64,000 bases of DNA from Archilochus colubris (GCA_023079485.1 CM041086.1:17988401-18052400), one strand, 5' to 3'; shown: positions 41,934-55,900, counted from the stretch's first letter. Notes: generated by a model from the letters alone, not told the origin. A program made the numbers and translations.

Positions 41934-43765
41934 GGAACAGCATTTGGTCTTTCATCTAACCTGTCATTTTCTACCCTTAGTGCCTTGTAGATGATTTTGG
42001 AAAGAAGATGGTCTACTTTGCTGTGACTTTAAAAATGTTCTTCAGTAGAATATCTTCCTTGCTATGTTACTTTCTTTTGTTAAGAAGAGAAGAATTTGCA
42101 CATTTTTTATGTTAAACGAGGCTTCTATGTTGCACTCTGAATTTTTAACTGATAATAGTTGCCACTAGGGATCTAACATCAGTGCTGCTTAAACTTGTTC
42201 TGAGCATGCTGCCTTATTCATTTCTATATTTGCTGTCCTCAAACATGCATCCTAGTGCTGTGTCATACTCTTATTTCATCCTAAACGTTGAAATCCTATA
42301 AACCCTCAATATGAGATGTCCAGGTAAGCATCCAGTAGTAATGATTTTAGTAGAACCTGCTTGCATAGGACTTGCAATCAACAGCACTGGTTTTCTCCTG
42401 CACTTTGCAAAATCATCATTTACATTTAGGGGGTTGTTTTTACCTGCTATGGATTTGTAAATATTGACTCTCTGCATAATGTAAAGTGTGGTATGCCAAG
42501 GTTTACAGAATGTAATATAGCTCTTACTCTATTGCCAACTGGCCAACATTGTTTTATTCATTACATTTGCTAGGATCCCTCCTGACTGTACAGACCCATC
42601 CACACGCTGTTTTTATGGTAAAGCCATAATGAGTTTGTACATACTGTCAGCTGTGTAGGGCTCAGTTGCACTTTGTTCAGTGGTTGGATGACAAATGCAG
42701 AGCATTTCTGGTTTTTTCAAGTATTGCAGGTGTTGTTGGCAGCACCTGAAATAGGAAGCTCAAGTACTCTTCACCTTTGAAAAAGTTACATTTGTGGGGT
42801 AGGCAGAGGCTGCTGTTAGCAAAATGTCCTAAAGTCTCTTTTTATGTTGGGAATATGTGGATGTCAAATTTTGTTTTGAAGTAAGGAAAAAAAAATGTTT
42901 AAAAATTGGAGACCTTCTTTACTAAGGAGAAAAATTTTGAGGAGCCAAATCAGAGCTGAAGTGTCACACTTTACTTTTGTAGTGTGGCAAAACTTCAACA
43001 TTTTAAGAGTTTTCCAGTGGAAATCAACTTTATCTCAGTTAGAACAGTGTTGCAAAATAGGAAGTGGGTCAGTTGAAAGGGTTCATGCCTATGTTTTGGT
43101 ATTCAGACAGTCTGAAGAGCTCCAAATGCCTTGTGGAATTCACAAGTATTTTTGGGTTTATCCCTGTTTTCTTGAAGGGAACTAAATGTAGAAAAACTTC
43201 CTGTGATGGCTGGCCTAAGCAGGATCACTTTGTAATAGGAAAATTGCTGCAAGTTCCCATTCCTTTCCTAACTAGAAATAAGAAATTGGACAAAAATCAG
43301 CAGGTGGCTGAGTATCTGCAAGGTGTGTTCAGTATCATCATCCATGCCCAGGCTTTTCTTTGCAGCAACTTGACTCCTTGTGACATCATCCCAAGTTGCT
43401 TTTTAATTTCAGGGTGACTTGGGATTTCCTCTGAATGTATTTGCATCTTTTCAGTATGCAATATTGTATTAAAATACAGTATTTGTAAGACCATTGCATT
43501 CTAGTAACTGTAACAGGCCAGATCTCTTGTTTCAGTGTTTACAGAAGGCCAAGTTTTATGCAACTTGTTACAAGTTTTATGCTATTCTTACTGTACAGCT
43601 GAGTGTCAGACTCCAGAGCTTGCAGTAGTTTACAACCACAGACTGATGCTTCAGATTCTGAAATCTGTGTACTTGGTGCAGAGGCTTCATTTGACTGGGA
43701 GGCTGGTGACAATTAACTGTAATTTTATTTGTAACATAATGAATAAAAAACCTGTGGTGTTTGAC
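41934..43765 (+). other. Probable 3' UTR of CHIC1
   Basis: No gene is recognisable after the CHIC1 stop. AATAAA at 43742-43747 is a plausible cleavage signal giving a 1.8-kb 3' UTR; a later AATAAA at 45631-45636 would give 3.7 kb. Long CHIC1 3' UTRs would be in keeping with the gene family, but the end is a guess. Confidence 0.35.
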
Positions 43766-46279
43766 TTTAACATTAGCTACACCTTGCAGCTCGGATTTCT
43801 ATCACAGAACCAAGCAAAGTGTTCTCTCCAATTTATTTTTTTTGGTGGGGGGGGATGAATGTTGACTGGAAGTAGAGAAAATACTGAATGGCAGAAAAAA
43901 TGCAGAGCAGACCAAAACTGAAACAGCAGACCCAAGTCTATATGTTTCTCTTACAAGTATGTTTCTGGAGCAAATGAAGGGAGCTTAGTTTAATGAAGAG
44001 AACAATGGAAGTTTCTTTCTGTTATGCCAGACCTTTGTTAGTGATTTTCTTCTTTTGTGTAAGAAACTCAAGAAATCTCAGCAGCTTCTAGTCTTCTTCT
44101 TTATGTTTTCAAAATGTTCTTTTCCAGTGGGGAGAAGAGGCAAGAGAGTTCTAGGAGCTGCCAGCTCAGTGAATGCTGAGCAGTCCTCGGTCTCCCTGCT
44201 GAAAAGAAATCCTCCTCAGCCTTTGCTGACTTCATCATATTTAATTCAGAATTTCTCAGCCTGATTTGTTCCTGTGAGGTGCTGTGCCAAGCTGAAAGAA
44301 TACCCTGAGCTCCATGAGCCCTCAGTCCCTCTGGGCTGCTCCCTGCTTGCCCCGTGCTGTGATATGTCCAGAGATCCAAGGCAAGAACGAGATCCTGGCT
44401 TTGCTTTCCCTCCCTCATCCATCCATCCCCTTCCCCTGGCTGCTCTGCTCACAGCAGATTGTCTGCCCTTGGGTCTCTGCTGGGAACCAGGAGGCATTGA
44501 AGCACAGAACATTCCTTTTTAAAGTTTACATTTTTAAGTATGTAAATTCCAGACGTGTTACTTTGTCCCTGAGTTATTAGCTATAATAGTCTTCAAACCA
44601 TGAAAGGGTCTCTTTTTTTTTTTTTTTGTGTTTTAATAGACATTTAAATATGTGGCCATAAAGCAACTGGGAAAGAACATGAGAGCCAAAACTGCCATTT
44701 AGAGTAAGCTTCATGTTTTAGTAAGTAGATAAATTTGCATTAAAATGCAAAACCAGCATGCAGTATTATATTTGCATCTGAAAGACACAGGTTCCATAGC
44801 TCACTTAAAGATGAAGGCAGCTGTAAGTACTGCTGTGAACTCTGCACTTCTGCTCTGCCTACAGGTTCTTTTTTGCCTGGGCTATCCTTTGCTTTAATAT
44901 AAAAACATTCAGGGGTAGCTGTATCTACAGAGACTGGAAAAGCTCCTTTTTGACAATAAGTCACCTTGAATTAGTAAACCTATTTATGAAGGATACTTGT
45001 TAATTGGAGAAATGATTTGTAGCAATGTAAGAGGTTACTGTTAGCAAAGTGTAGTGGAAGTGGTAAAGTGCCTTGACTGGTTCCAACAAAAGAAAACCTG
45101 CAGAGAGTAAGGAGAAAAGGGAACTAGTAACTATCAGTAGTGTGAGTTTGCAGCAGATTTTTAAAAGTAAATACTGTTTACCAAGTCAGTGTTTAGTTTT
45201 TCATACAAACATGTTGACACTAACTTTCCTTTTGAGTTTTTACCTAGGAAATACTTGGGTTTGTGTCTAGTTTTTGTATCTAAGGAGTACTGAAGTATTA
45301 AAGACTACTGGCAGAGCATCAAAGCTCTTGCCTACTGATTCCCCACCTGCATCTGTGAAGTTGTTTTACCAGAGGAGGGAAAAAAACCCAAGAGTTCTAA
45401 AACAGGAACAGACAAGCCTAGGAAGTGATGGATGCAGTTGTAGATGGGTGACTTTAAAAGAGAAAAGAGTTCTGCTAAATCTGGTATGGTGTTGATAAAT
45501 AATTTAAAAAATATTCCTGTGCTTTCCTTGCTAGGTACAAAACTCCATATGCAAACCCACGTGTTGTGTTCAGTATTGTCCCACTATGACAGTTTACTAC
45601 ATTTACTTGTCAACACACTACCATTGGAGCAATAAAAATGTCAAGTTATTCAATGTAAATAATTTATCATCTTAGTAGTATTATCTGATTCTTCTGCCAT
45701 TTTTTTGTTTTTCTGCTTTTTGTGTTCATATGGTGTTGTAACATTACTTGTACTGCTTCAGAAAAGTGGTTTTGTTTCAGCTGTATGAAACTTTGTGTTC
45801 TTAACATTATTTTATTCTGTTTACAAGTGAACAGCCACTTTTTTTTTTTTAAATAGGACCTCACATCCTGAGTTTGTTTGGTTGTTGTTTTTTTTAAATA
45901 AAATTAACTGAGCTCACTTTCTACAATTTACTGAACTGGCTTGTGCCATTAAAAGAAGCTGGAAGTCAGACATGCTTAATCATCACTTTGAGACATTTTT
46001 TTTCTTTAATTAAATTTAAAGATGAAAACCTCTGAGGAGTGCACTGTGTTTATGGAAACAAAATTCCTTGCGTCTCTCCCCGTAGCAGTGTGCTGATCAG
46101 CTGCAAGTGGGGTGCAGTGCTGCTGGGCTTTCTGCAGGTAACTCCTGATACAGCCCTGCCCCACAGGTGCTGCAGCTGTGGTTTGCTTGCCTTAAAGATT
46201 TGGAAAGCTGAGGAGAGCTTTCCAAAAAAGAAAACTGCAGAACAGAAGACATCACAGTCTTCTAGATGATTTGGTTGGT
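43766..46279. other. Intergenic DNA, CHIC1 to CR1
   Basis: I see no gene. Open frames are short and unlike known proteins. It contains a T-run at 44612-44627 and AATAAA at 45631-45636, which could extend the CHIC1 transcript. Confidence 0.5.
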
Positions 46280-46825
46280 TCCAGACCACTGTACTCAGCC
46301 CTGGTGAGGCCACAGCTTGAGTCCTGTGTCCAGTTCTGGGCCCCTCAGCTCAGGAAGGAGATTGAGGTGCTGGAGCAGGTCCAGAGAAGAGCAAGGAGGC
46401 TGTGAAGGGATCCAGCAGAATTGCTGTGAGGAAGGGCTGAGGGAGCTGGGGGTGTTGAGGCTGGAGAAGAGGAGGCTCAGGGGAGACCTCATCACTCTCT
46501 GCAACTCCCTGAAAGGAGGTTGGAGCCAGGGGGGGGTTGGGCTCTTTTCCCAGGCAACTCTCAGCAAGACAAGAGGGCAGGGTCTCAAGTTGTGCCAGGG
46601 AGGTTTAGGTTGGAGATGAGAAAGAATTTCTTTCTGGAGAGGGTGATCAGGCATTGGAATGGGCTGCCCAGGGAAGTAGTGGATTCTCCGTGTCTGGAGA
46701 TCTTTCCAAAGAGCCTGGATGTGGCACTGAGTGCCATGGGCTGGGAACCACGGGGGGAGTGGATCAAGGGTTGGACTTGATGAGCTCTGAGGTCCCTTCC
46801 AACCCAGCCCATTCTGTGATTCTGT
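46280..46825 (+). mobile_element. CR1 LINE, 5'-truncated copy
   Basis: The consensus 3' part of avian CR1 is recognisable in order: ctggtgaggccacagcttga, gtccagttctgggc, ctggagaagaggaggctcag, gatcaggcattggaatgggc and gaggtcccttccaac, ending in the octamer-like repeat attctgtgattctgt. It lacks the reverse transcriptase region, so it is a dead 5'-truncated insertion. The 229-residue antisense open frame across it is a by-product. Confidence 0.93.
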
Positions 46826-48990
46826 AGGAGTCTCTTGCTGCACTGCTCCTCTCTGAAAAAGCAGAGGGTTTCCTGCTCTGCTGTTGTGGTTGCAAACCTC
46901 AAAGGGAGCCAAATCTGAGCGTGGATACTCTGTGTTAGGGAAATAAATCATTGGTTTATGTAGTGGATTGTGAGTGTGGGACAATGGTGCCCTTTGTGTG
47001 TGGCATCAGGGCTTTGTAGCTGTGAAAGGAGGACTTCACGTTAAAGCCCTTGGCTCATCCCTGAGGGATGAACAGTGCATTCCTGCAAGGGCACGTGCAG
47101 TGGTTTTGTGGAAAGTTGGTGTCCTCAGTGGTTTTGGACAAACAGGAGCAGCTGGGTCAATGTCCTGCTTAAGCATGGAATTGTTACTGAATATTATTTG
47201 AGAAATGCAGAGAATGTGGCTGTGGAGTGAGGCCAAATATGGCAACAGTTAATCCCCTGGTAGGGTTTATGAGCTCTGATTGCCTTGATTACTAGCAGAG
47301 GTCCAGTTTAAGAACATGTGGGATTTGGCCCTGACTTCTACTACTGGAAGTTATGTTCAGAACTGTTTAGATGTGAAGCTTACTATCTATATTTTATTTA
47401 TTTCTATTCATAGTACTAGACATCTGCCATGTCAGTATCATTCATTAAAAGTTAGTGTTCCAGCTGAGTTTATTTTTCCAGTTAAACTTAAGTCTTCATT
47501 TGGTAGGCAAGATGAAATGTCTCCCCTACAAAGTCAAGTTCTGTGCTTCTCATCATCCTGCTTGCATTTGCATTTATCTCTTCCAGTTCACATAAATTTT
47601 CCTTGAACAGAGGTGGCCAGAAATGATCAGATATTCTGGATAATGGCTCATTGCTTAGGCAGTATAATAGCAATGTAGATAGTTCCCTATTTTCTGTGAA
47701 AATAATGGGATTCATTGAATTTTAAAGGGTCACATTTATCTCTTTAATGTCTGTATTGTATTTCTGATTCATGGCTTTCCATGACAACTTTGGAACTTTC
47801 TTCAGTCACTTCTGGTTTATAGGATCTCCCAACAGACTGGTCCTATCAGGCCAGATTAATCATTTGACACATTGAACTGTTGAATTTCTTGATACTTACA
47901 CTACAGTGCTCCTGGTCCTCCCAGTTCTTACAGGTGCCCACCTATTCCTCCTGTAGAAGGAAAAAAAAATTGTCACTGATTCCATCTGCTGAGTTAAAAA
48001 CATGATTAGTTCCAAGATTGATGTCTGAATTTTGCTTGTAATTTCCTAAAAGCTCTTTGACTTTGTCCCTCACTCAATTTTAATTTTTTTGCTATTATTT
48101 CTCCATTCACATGAACCAGTAATTTCCTCATAAATCTGCCTGGTAGATCTGACCTATCTGGACTTTGAATTACACCTGTTTATTTGGCAACCACCTGGCA
48201 TAAAATCTACACAACCACTGCAGAACATGTTAACAGCCAACAAGAGTTGTTGGCCACCACTCTTTACTTAGGTGGCAATTTCCCACCTCTGTAAGTTGAT
48301 CTGAAACCACAGGTAGTGTATGACCAGGGGATCTCAGGGACCAGTTCTCAATATCCTTGAGGGATCCAGTTGTCCTAATTCCTGTTCCAGTTGCTATGCT
48401 GAGCATTTCTCCAGCATTCCTTCCCACCTGCAGCAGGCAGCAGGGGACAAAGAGAAGGAATGGATCCTAGACACACTTATGCCACAGGGAGAAGAAACAC
48501 TTCCAAGGTAACTTTTTGATACAATATTTTTTGTCTTTAAGTGCATGGAAATGGTTAACTTGTTTTATAATTCTTTTTCTCGTTTATCGTTGAGTAGTGC
48601 TGAAAGTCATTTCCCTAAAGCTTCCTTGTGCTGATGGAATTAAGAGTCTTGAAAGGTGTAGTGGCACTAAGTGCTGCAGCTCCTGGAAAGCAGCAGCTAC
48701 CAGATGGCTTTGAATCTCAGAATAATAAGTAAATATCGGGCGTTTGAAGATGGAAAATGTGAAGTTTCACTTAGGAGCTGCAAAGCCAGAAGCAGGCCCT
48801 GAAAATCCCACCCAAAAAGCCCTGAATTATTTCATCCTGTCACCGGCTGTTCTGCAGGTACCTTTATATTGACAAAAAAGCTGTTTGGCCTTGTGAAATG
48901 AACACCACCAGCAGCATTACTGGCTTCCAGTCGGGTCCAGAAACTCTTTGGGCTGGACTCTTCCAGCCTGTGGGGAGCCACAGCGGCCAT
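46826..48990. other. Intergenic DNA, CR1 to FIP1L2 CpG island
   Basis: No gene, RNA or repeat is recognised. The sequence is of ordinary composition and grades into GC-rich DNA at about 49000. Confidence 0.5.
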
Positions 48991-49578
48991 TCCTGCCCTT
49001 CCTCTCCACGCCGATTGCCATAGCTGAAACTCTTAAAACTGACCGACCGAGAAACCCGTCCAGTTCTCCACCAGGTTCGGGGCCTGGCGACAAAGCCCGA
49101 GCCTGCCTGGGCGATGTCCCCCGCCTGCTCAGCCGGGCTGAGGAGATTCCCCCCCGCCGCTCCGCTCTGCCCAACGCGGAGGGGCCGTACCGCCGAACCC
49201 AGGCTGAGGGAAGCCTGTACCGCGGAACCCCAGCTGAGAGAGGCCGAACCTAGGCTGAGGTAACGCGGTACTGAGGCGCTGGACCCGGTACCCAAGTGCC
49301 GGTACCGAGGGAACGACCCCGCGCGCCCTTCCCGCCCTCCTGAGGCGGCGCCGCCGCTCCCCTCTGCGCACGCGCCCTTCCCCCCGCGCATGCGCGCTCC
49401 CGCCCGGCCCCGTCCTGCGCCTCGGCGCTGCCCCCGGGCTGCCCCCCCCACCCCATCCCCGGTGCCTTTTGTGGCGGCGGGAGCGGGCGGCGGCCTCCGC
49501 GCCCAGCCCGGGGGGTTTCTCCCTCCTCCGTGCCTCCTTCCCTTCCCTCCCCCGCCCGCGGGAGCCAAAGAAAGAGCG

Positions 49579-49593
49579 ATGGCGGCGCGTTAG
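49579..49593 (+). other. Minimal upstream ORF in the FIP1L2 leader
   Basis: ATG GCG GCG CGT TAG encodes four residues and ends 238 bp before the main start. It matters only if transcription begins upstream of it, probably from the NRF1 sites near 49390. It overlaps the YY1-type motif, so the bases may instead be conserved for promoter reasons. Confidence 0.4.
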
Positions 49594-49831
49594 CCAGGCG
49601 TTTTCGGCGCGGCCCGGCGGCTGCGGATTTCCCCGCTCCGTGCCGACGGATGCGCGCCTCGCCTCAGGGCCCGGCGGGAGCCTAGCGGGGCCCCGGCGGC
49701 CGCCGCCGCCGCTTCTCCTCCTCCTCCGCCTCCTCCTTCCCCTCCTCCTTTTCCTTCTCCTGCTGCCGCTGCCGCCGCGGGGGAGGGCGGGCAGCTCGGG
49801 GCTCCCCGCTCCCCTCAGCCCCGCGGCGGCC

Positions 49832-49925
49832 ATGGCCACCGAGCTGGAGCCGCCGGCGGCGGGCGCCGTGCCGGGAGCGGCCCCGCTGGAGGCGGAGGAG
49901 GATGAGGAGCATTGGCTGTACGGGG
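49832..49925 (+). CDS. FIP1L2: FIP1L2 exon 1
   Basis: It encodes residues 1-31 plus one base, ending in the conserved WLYGG. Donor gtaggt at 49926. The frame is open upstream to 49469 only because the island lacks stops by composition. Confidence 0.92.
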
Positions 49926-52900
49926 GTAGGTACCACGGGCACAGGGGTCGGGGGCGATGCCGGGCACCTGGCAGACCCTCAGCATCTCCCCTGACCCCGC
50001 CTTCCGGGCCGCCCCCGGGCTGGGGCTGGGGCAGGAGCAGGGGGGGGGGGCGGCAGCTCCCCGGGAGAGCTCGGTCCTGGGGACGGGCGCTGGAGCCGCT
50101 CTCTGTGGGGCCAGGGATGGGTTATTGTCCTGGTTACAACAGCGAAGTGGTGCTGTGGTACAGTTGGAGTGTCCGAGTCCTCTTGCCGTGGTCGATGCGG
50201 GTGAACCCCCGAGTGAACGGGGAATTGGGGGAGAAGGGGAAAGCCTGGGAAAAGTGCAGGGCTTAATTTAAACGTCTTTGTCCTTCTCATAGAATTTCCG
50301 ACTGAATACTTTTATGTTTCTTCTTCCCTGGCTCGTTAAAAGCCCCTATAAAGACCTTCACAGGCGACTTCAGTTTCTTATGTGGTGTTTCCCTTTGCTC
50401 CTTTTGCTGGGAGACTTTGTATTCTGGATTTTGCTGGGTGTCAGTGATGTGAGGCTTTGCAGATAGGTTTTGTTTGTTGAGTGGCTTGGGTTTTTTATAG
50501 TTGCTCCATTTCTAGTTGAAAAGAGAACTTTGGGCTTAGAGCTCCTTGGCACTGCTGGGTGTTTCTGTAGCTGTGACACACTTTGTGCTTACATTTAACT
50601 TTTTTTTTTCCTGAATAATTGTGTTATTATCGTTTTTGCAGATGACACCACTGGTAAACAAGAAGATGGACCAATTTCTGGGTGAGTCCAGAGGCTGTTT
50701 ATTAATTATGACAATATAGGTTGCAAAGAAGATCAAGCCATGTTAAGCGTGGCTTCAGTGAGTGCTTTACACCAGCGTTGCTGCCAGGAGCAGCAGCATG
50801 TTCTGTTTTCATGCCACCACACTTGAGGTGGGACAGCACTCAGAAGTTTGGAGTTTTCAATTAGTTTTAAATCAGATCTATTTGCCAGTTCTAATTCCAT
50901 GGGGGAAAAATGGTGCCTTAAGAACTGGGTTTTGTGCTGGCCTGGCAGTGGTAAAACTGTGGCCTGTGCCTGGAAACACTAAAAACCTTGAGCTTTGGTT
51001 AAAATCTTGACATGAACAAATTCTGAAAGGTCTGGGGAGTGTGTAGTTTGGGCAAAGCTTTCAGATGGAAGGTTTTCAGAAGACTTGAGTTTCTCCAGAC
51101 TTGTGTGTGCTCAGCATCATCAGCAGTTCATTTTAATATTTACTGTCCTTTAAGGCCAATGTGAATTCAGTATGTAGATTTCTGAGGTTGTTCCAGATAC
51201 TATTCTGCTTCTGTTGTAAGTATCCTGTGCTTAGGGAATATGTAACACTTGTTCAAAACCAGGTTTTGGGCAGAGTTGGTAAACTCTTCACCCAAAATAT
51301 TGAATGAGCTTTGTGAGAAGGAAGAACTTTTATTTTAGGTAGAAATTTATGGCTAGCTTGCAAAAATCTCTTGTTCCTTGTCACCTCCATCTGGATGTCA
51401 TTTTACTTTACAAGCAGGATGTAAAAATCTGAATTCCCTGCAACTGTCTCCAGTAACTGCAGGATGCATGAAGGAAGAGTACCAGTGGCCACACTAGTTC
51501 TCTCTTTTTTTTTTTTCTTCTATCCTCTCTTTTGTTTCTGCTTTGTTGCACAATGAGAATCTTCCTAAATGAAGAGCTGTGGGGTGTTTTAAGAAAAATG
51601 ACTCTTTGTTTGCAATGTTTTCAATGGCTCCAGCTCCAGGGAGGCATTGTTGGCTTGTCTAGAGCGTTTGTCTCTAGTCATGAAACAAAAATCAGTGTAG
51701 TTTGGGATGCAGCATCCATTAACATTCCCTCCAGGATGCATTAAATGCCAGCAGCTTGTGCAGGATGCTGTTCTGTCAGCAGTGCAGGGGGTTATGGTGG
51801 CATTCAGAGGAAATTAGGGACCACTGACATGTTTTCTGTGTGCAGATGGTGGCTGTGGAGCTGTCAGATTGTTCATTCCTGGGCAGCAAACAGGTCAGGG
51901 GGAAGAGTTTTACTTTGCCAATGTTTGCTTGAACTCCAATTCATAAATTTTAATGCACCCCCACAGATACTTCGTGTGATTTGAAACTGGAGGGAATACT
52001 TGTCTCTATGCCTTAATTCAGTCATCTTGGATTCTCAAGAAAATTCTGAGGGTAACATTATGAGTTGCTTGGATTTGGCAGACAAAACACAAAAGGTTTT
52101 GGAGCCACCTGTGGGACTTTCTCCAGTGGTTCATCTTTTGGTCCTTGGGTGGTTGCCTGTGTCTGCAACTTTGAAATACTTCTGGAGCCTGATTTTCCCT
52201 TAGAGATCTTGGCTACATTTTGTAATTTGAAGTGTCTTCAGGTGTCACCTCAGGAACTTGGTGAAAAAAGGACCTGTGCTTCCCTGGTTAGCTGCTGAAC
52301 CTTCATCCCTTCATTTTGATCTTGGCTTGATTGTTTTATTCCTTTGCCTGCAGAGCTTTTCTAACATGGGAGCTTCAGTAACAGCTGGAATTGTTCATTT
52401 GTTCTTTTTTTGATGCTTAGTAACTGCTTTCTGAGTTGCATTACTGTGATCTTTTGGCTTAATTGTTTGGTGCCTCTCTTCCTGCTGCCTCTGAAATGAC
52501 TTTAATCTGACCAGTGTTTGAATTCTGTGAGGTGTGGTGTGTGTTTCTTTTGGAAGATAATTTTGTGTATGTTTATTATCCAACATGAGGGGTTTTAGTT
52601 AGTAGCTACATCTCCACAAAGTACTCCTGGAGAATTGGGTTTCCTGGACCTGGGCCATTGACTCTTTTGGAAAGCTGGAATTATTCTGAGGTTCTGCTAA
52701 GTTCTACCTGTGACATTAGAGAAAAACAATCTCTGTTTTAGTTTGGAACACTTAGCAAACTCTTTTCTAGCCTCTGTATATCAATTTGACTTTCTTGCTT
52801 GGCTAATGCAATAAACAACGTTAACATTTGTGTGAACTCTTTAACTGGGGGTAAATCTGAACCTGGCTGTTGTTGCATTAGGACTAATTTGCTATGAATG

Positions 52901-55900
52901 AGAAGACTGGATGGATAGCTCTCTGTCTTCATTGAATTTTAACTCCTTATTAATGTAAACTATTTGTAGAAACACTGAAATAACTTTTTCCTTAATCTCT
53001 ATGAGGCAGATGCCCTTGCTGCTGACTAAATTTATGTCTAGCTGTGAGCATCCTTAAGGACTGGGTGAAGTTTTGCTTATTCTGGTCTTACTCCTGCCAG
53101 CTGTGACTGTGCTGCACCAAACCTGAAAGCTGGTGTAGCTGTTGTGTGGTGTTTGGCCAGGCAGCTGTGCTGTCTGTCAGGTGCTCTTTGGAAGCACAAA
53201 ACTTGGTTCTTTCCAACCCAAGCCAGGCAAGGACAAAGAATTTGTTGTTGTTGTTGTTGTGTCACTGAGCAAACTGCCAGCAGAATAAACAGACTCCCTG
53301 AATAAAGCCATTAGATGAAAGTCACCTGGACCAAGTGTTTTAGGCAGGTTTATAGATGAGCCTCTAGCTCTATAGATGAACCTCAGGCTTGTTCACTTTC
53401 TTTTCTCTCTCCTCTTTCCCAGGCATGCAGAATCTTCTCATCCTTTGCAAGATGCTCCTCAGGAGACCCGGCCTGGCAACACCGAAGACCGAGAGATGTC
53501 ACAGCATGTATGTGTCCCACTGCCAAGGGCAGGTGGGGTTATTTTTGTGCTTCCCAATGCTCATGAATAAAAAGATGTAAGTGTAAAGATGCTGGTAATG
53601 CCTCACATGTTACATTTGTACTGGAGGAGTGTCCTGAAAGTGCTGAAAGAGGAGCCTTGCTTCTCCACCCCACTCCCTCCAGGCTTTTTGATGGGTTTGC
53701 TTTCAGCCACTGTGCTGTGCAAAAGGAGAGGAAGCTGGGAGCACCTTCCTTAGACCCTTTTGTAGTGGTGAGGTGCTAGTTCAGGTTGTGCATCTTGCAG
53801 AATTGCACCACTGGATATCTGGAAGGCTTTTGTATAGCCTTGGAGTGCAGGAGAAAGTTATTTCTGTATATCAGAAATAGTCCTTCATGATATGAGCTTT
53901 GTGAGGTGACTGTCCTGGGGAATTGATGTATCATGTATCAGTGAGCTTCTGTGTACTTTTCTTGTTGCTAGGCCCTTCCAAGTGGTGAAGATGATGAAGA
54001 TGACAGCGACAGTGACAGTGATGATGATGATGTGAAAGTGACAATTGGCAACATTAAGACGGGAGCACCATCCTACATGTAGGCACTGCTGGTTTTCCTC
54101 CCAGTTTCTGATCTTGGGTAGCTCTGGCATGTTGACTGGGATTGGAAGTGGGGGTGAGAGCTGATCTGTCTTCTGGGAGACGTGGGGGTAATGGCTGGAG
54201 CACCAGCAAGGGATTAGAAGCTGAGTGGCAGCTCTGTCCTGCAATTGCTTGGAGGAGAATCCATCTATTAAATAGGAATGATAATTCCTAGATCTGCTGC
54301 TGGAAAATGAAGGAAATAATTATTGGGCAAGATCAAAGGTGTGAAGTGTAACTCATCATCTGTGAAAACTTCCTGAACCCTCATCTGTATTGACAAGACT
54401 TTGTGTAAGATGTGAATTTACTCATTTTCAGATGTCTTAGTTTTTCATGAATTAAAAATGGTGAGGCTGGAATTGCAAAGCAGGAAGTTATGTCACTGAC
54501 AAAGTTTTACCTGATTTGCATTGAATCAAAGTGACAAGACAGCATTATTTGCTTGCTGCTACCAGCCTTCCTCCTAAGGAAATGACTTGCATGTACCTTG
54601 TAGCACCTTCTCATTTTTCCACTTGATGGATAATTTCCTTCCCTGGTTGTAGAGGTGGTTGGTCTGATGGATTACTCTGACAAGCAATGCTCCATCTGTT
54701 AGCAGCTCACTAGATTTTGCAGTCAGCCTTTTTGAAATCTGCTTCTATGTTTCCCTCCTCATTCTGTAATCTTTGTGCCACTGAGGTTTCCATGGTGTTC
54801 AGTTCCCTTTAAATATTTAAGCACAATCCTGGGCAGAATGGTAACCACCAATCTTGGAGATAACCTTTCCTTTCATGTCCAAGACAACTTTATGGGGTCA
54901 GTCAGTAAGGATGTTTGCTGGGTTTCTGTAGAGTTAGAGAAATTCTGGTTGCAGATGGGTCTCACTTTTAAGGTGTTTGAGACTTTTTTACTAAAAATAG
55001 TAGAGAAGCATCAATGAACCCAAGTGAACTAAGCATCTTCTGAAGGATGTCAGGGTTTGAGTGTATTTTGCATGAAAATCTTCAGCCAAACACTTTGTTC
55101 AACTACCAATGGAGTGATTCTTTTTCATATAGGGGAACTCCTATGAATCTAAACTTAAAAACGGGTAGAGGCTATGGAGCATCTGCTTCAGGTATTGCTC
55201 TTACTTTTATCCTTCACTCTTTGCAGTATTTCACTCACCTGGCATTGACAGTTGGAGCAGCTGCTCATCTTGGTCTCTGGATATTAAATTAGTGCATCTT
55301 GTTGAAACTAGGAATAGGAAGAGTGTTTCTTAGAGAGAAGTTCTTCTAGGGCAGTGTGGGTGTGATGGAATGATTTAATTCCCCATCACCAAACAGGCTG
55401 ATTATAGTTCTGTTTCAAAGAAAAAAAACCTCAAAACATTGATTATTACTTGAACAGTAAGAAAACAGAGTATTTCTAAACCATAGTCTTGCTCTGGAGG
55501 CAAATACTGTAAATTGCCTGGAGAGCTTCAAGTCTGTGGTTTATCTACTGAGCCAGTTGCAGTGTAAGATACAAGAAGAAACAAACCCTGGCCTTTAGTG
55601 TCAGCTGTGCATATTTCTGCAGGTGAAGTGTTCCCACTGTTTACACTGCTATTGAGACTTGGATTCTGTCCTACCTCATATGTGTGACTGTCCTTTCACG
55701 GGCTTTATGTTACTTCTTGCCATTAATTTCTCTATGCAAATGACTTACAAACAAGAAGTGATTCCCCCTGAAGACTCTGTACCCATCACATTTTTGCTGC
55801 CTCCAGTTAGTGTATGTATGGTCTACTGAAGACTGATGGTGATAAAGTCTTTTGTTATGAGAAACTTGGAGAAATAAATTGTTTTTCTCCTCAGGCAAAA

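Larger units (their letters stand above)
49000..50130. promoter_or_regulatory. CpG island and promoter of FIP1L2
   Basis: Strongly CpG-rich sequence surrounds the start codon at 49832. NRF1-type sites lie at 49365-49375 (TGCGCACGCGC) and 49386-49395 (the palindrome GCGCATGCGC). A YY1-type GCGATGGCGGCGC is at 49578-49590. A CGC-repeat followed by a pyrimidine-only CTCCTC tract occupies about 49700-49765 in the probable leader. No TATA box is evident. Confidence 0.75.

Noticed and set aside
46295..46984. 229-codon open frame on the - strand
   Set aside because: It lies mostly antisense within the CR1 element and its translation matches no protein; it arises from CR1 base composition.
49469..49831. 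In-frame upstream extension of FIP1L2
   Set aside because: The frame is open, but the extra 121 residues are GC-bias protein without homology, and the ATG at 49832 matches the short acidic FIP1 start with a strong context.
48864..49839. Two long - strand open frames (234 and 236 codons)
   Set aside because: They fall in the FIP1L2 CpG island and encode Arg/Gly/Ala-rich low-complexity sequence, as expected where stop codons are rare by composition.
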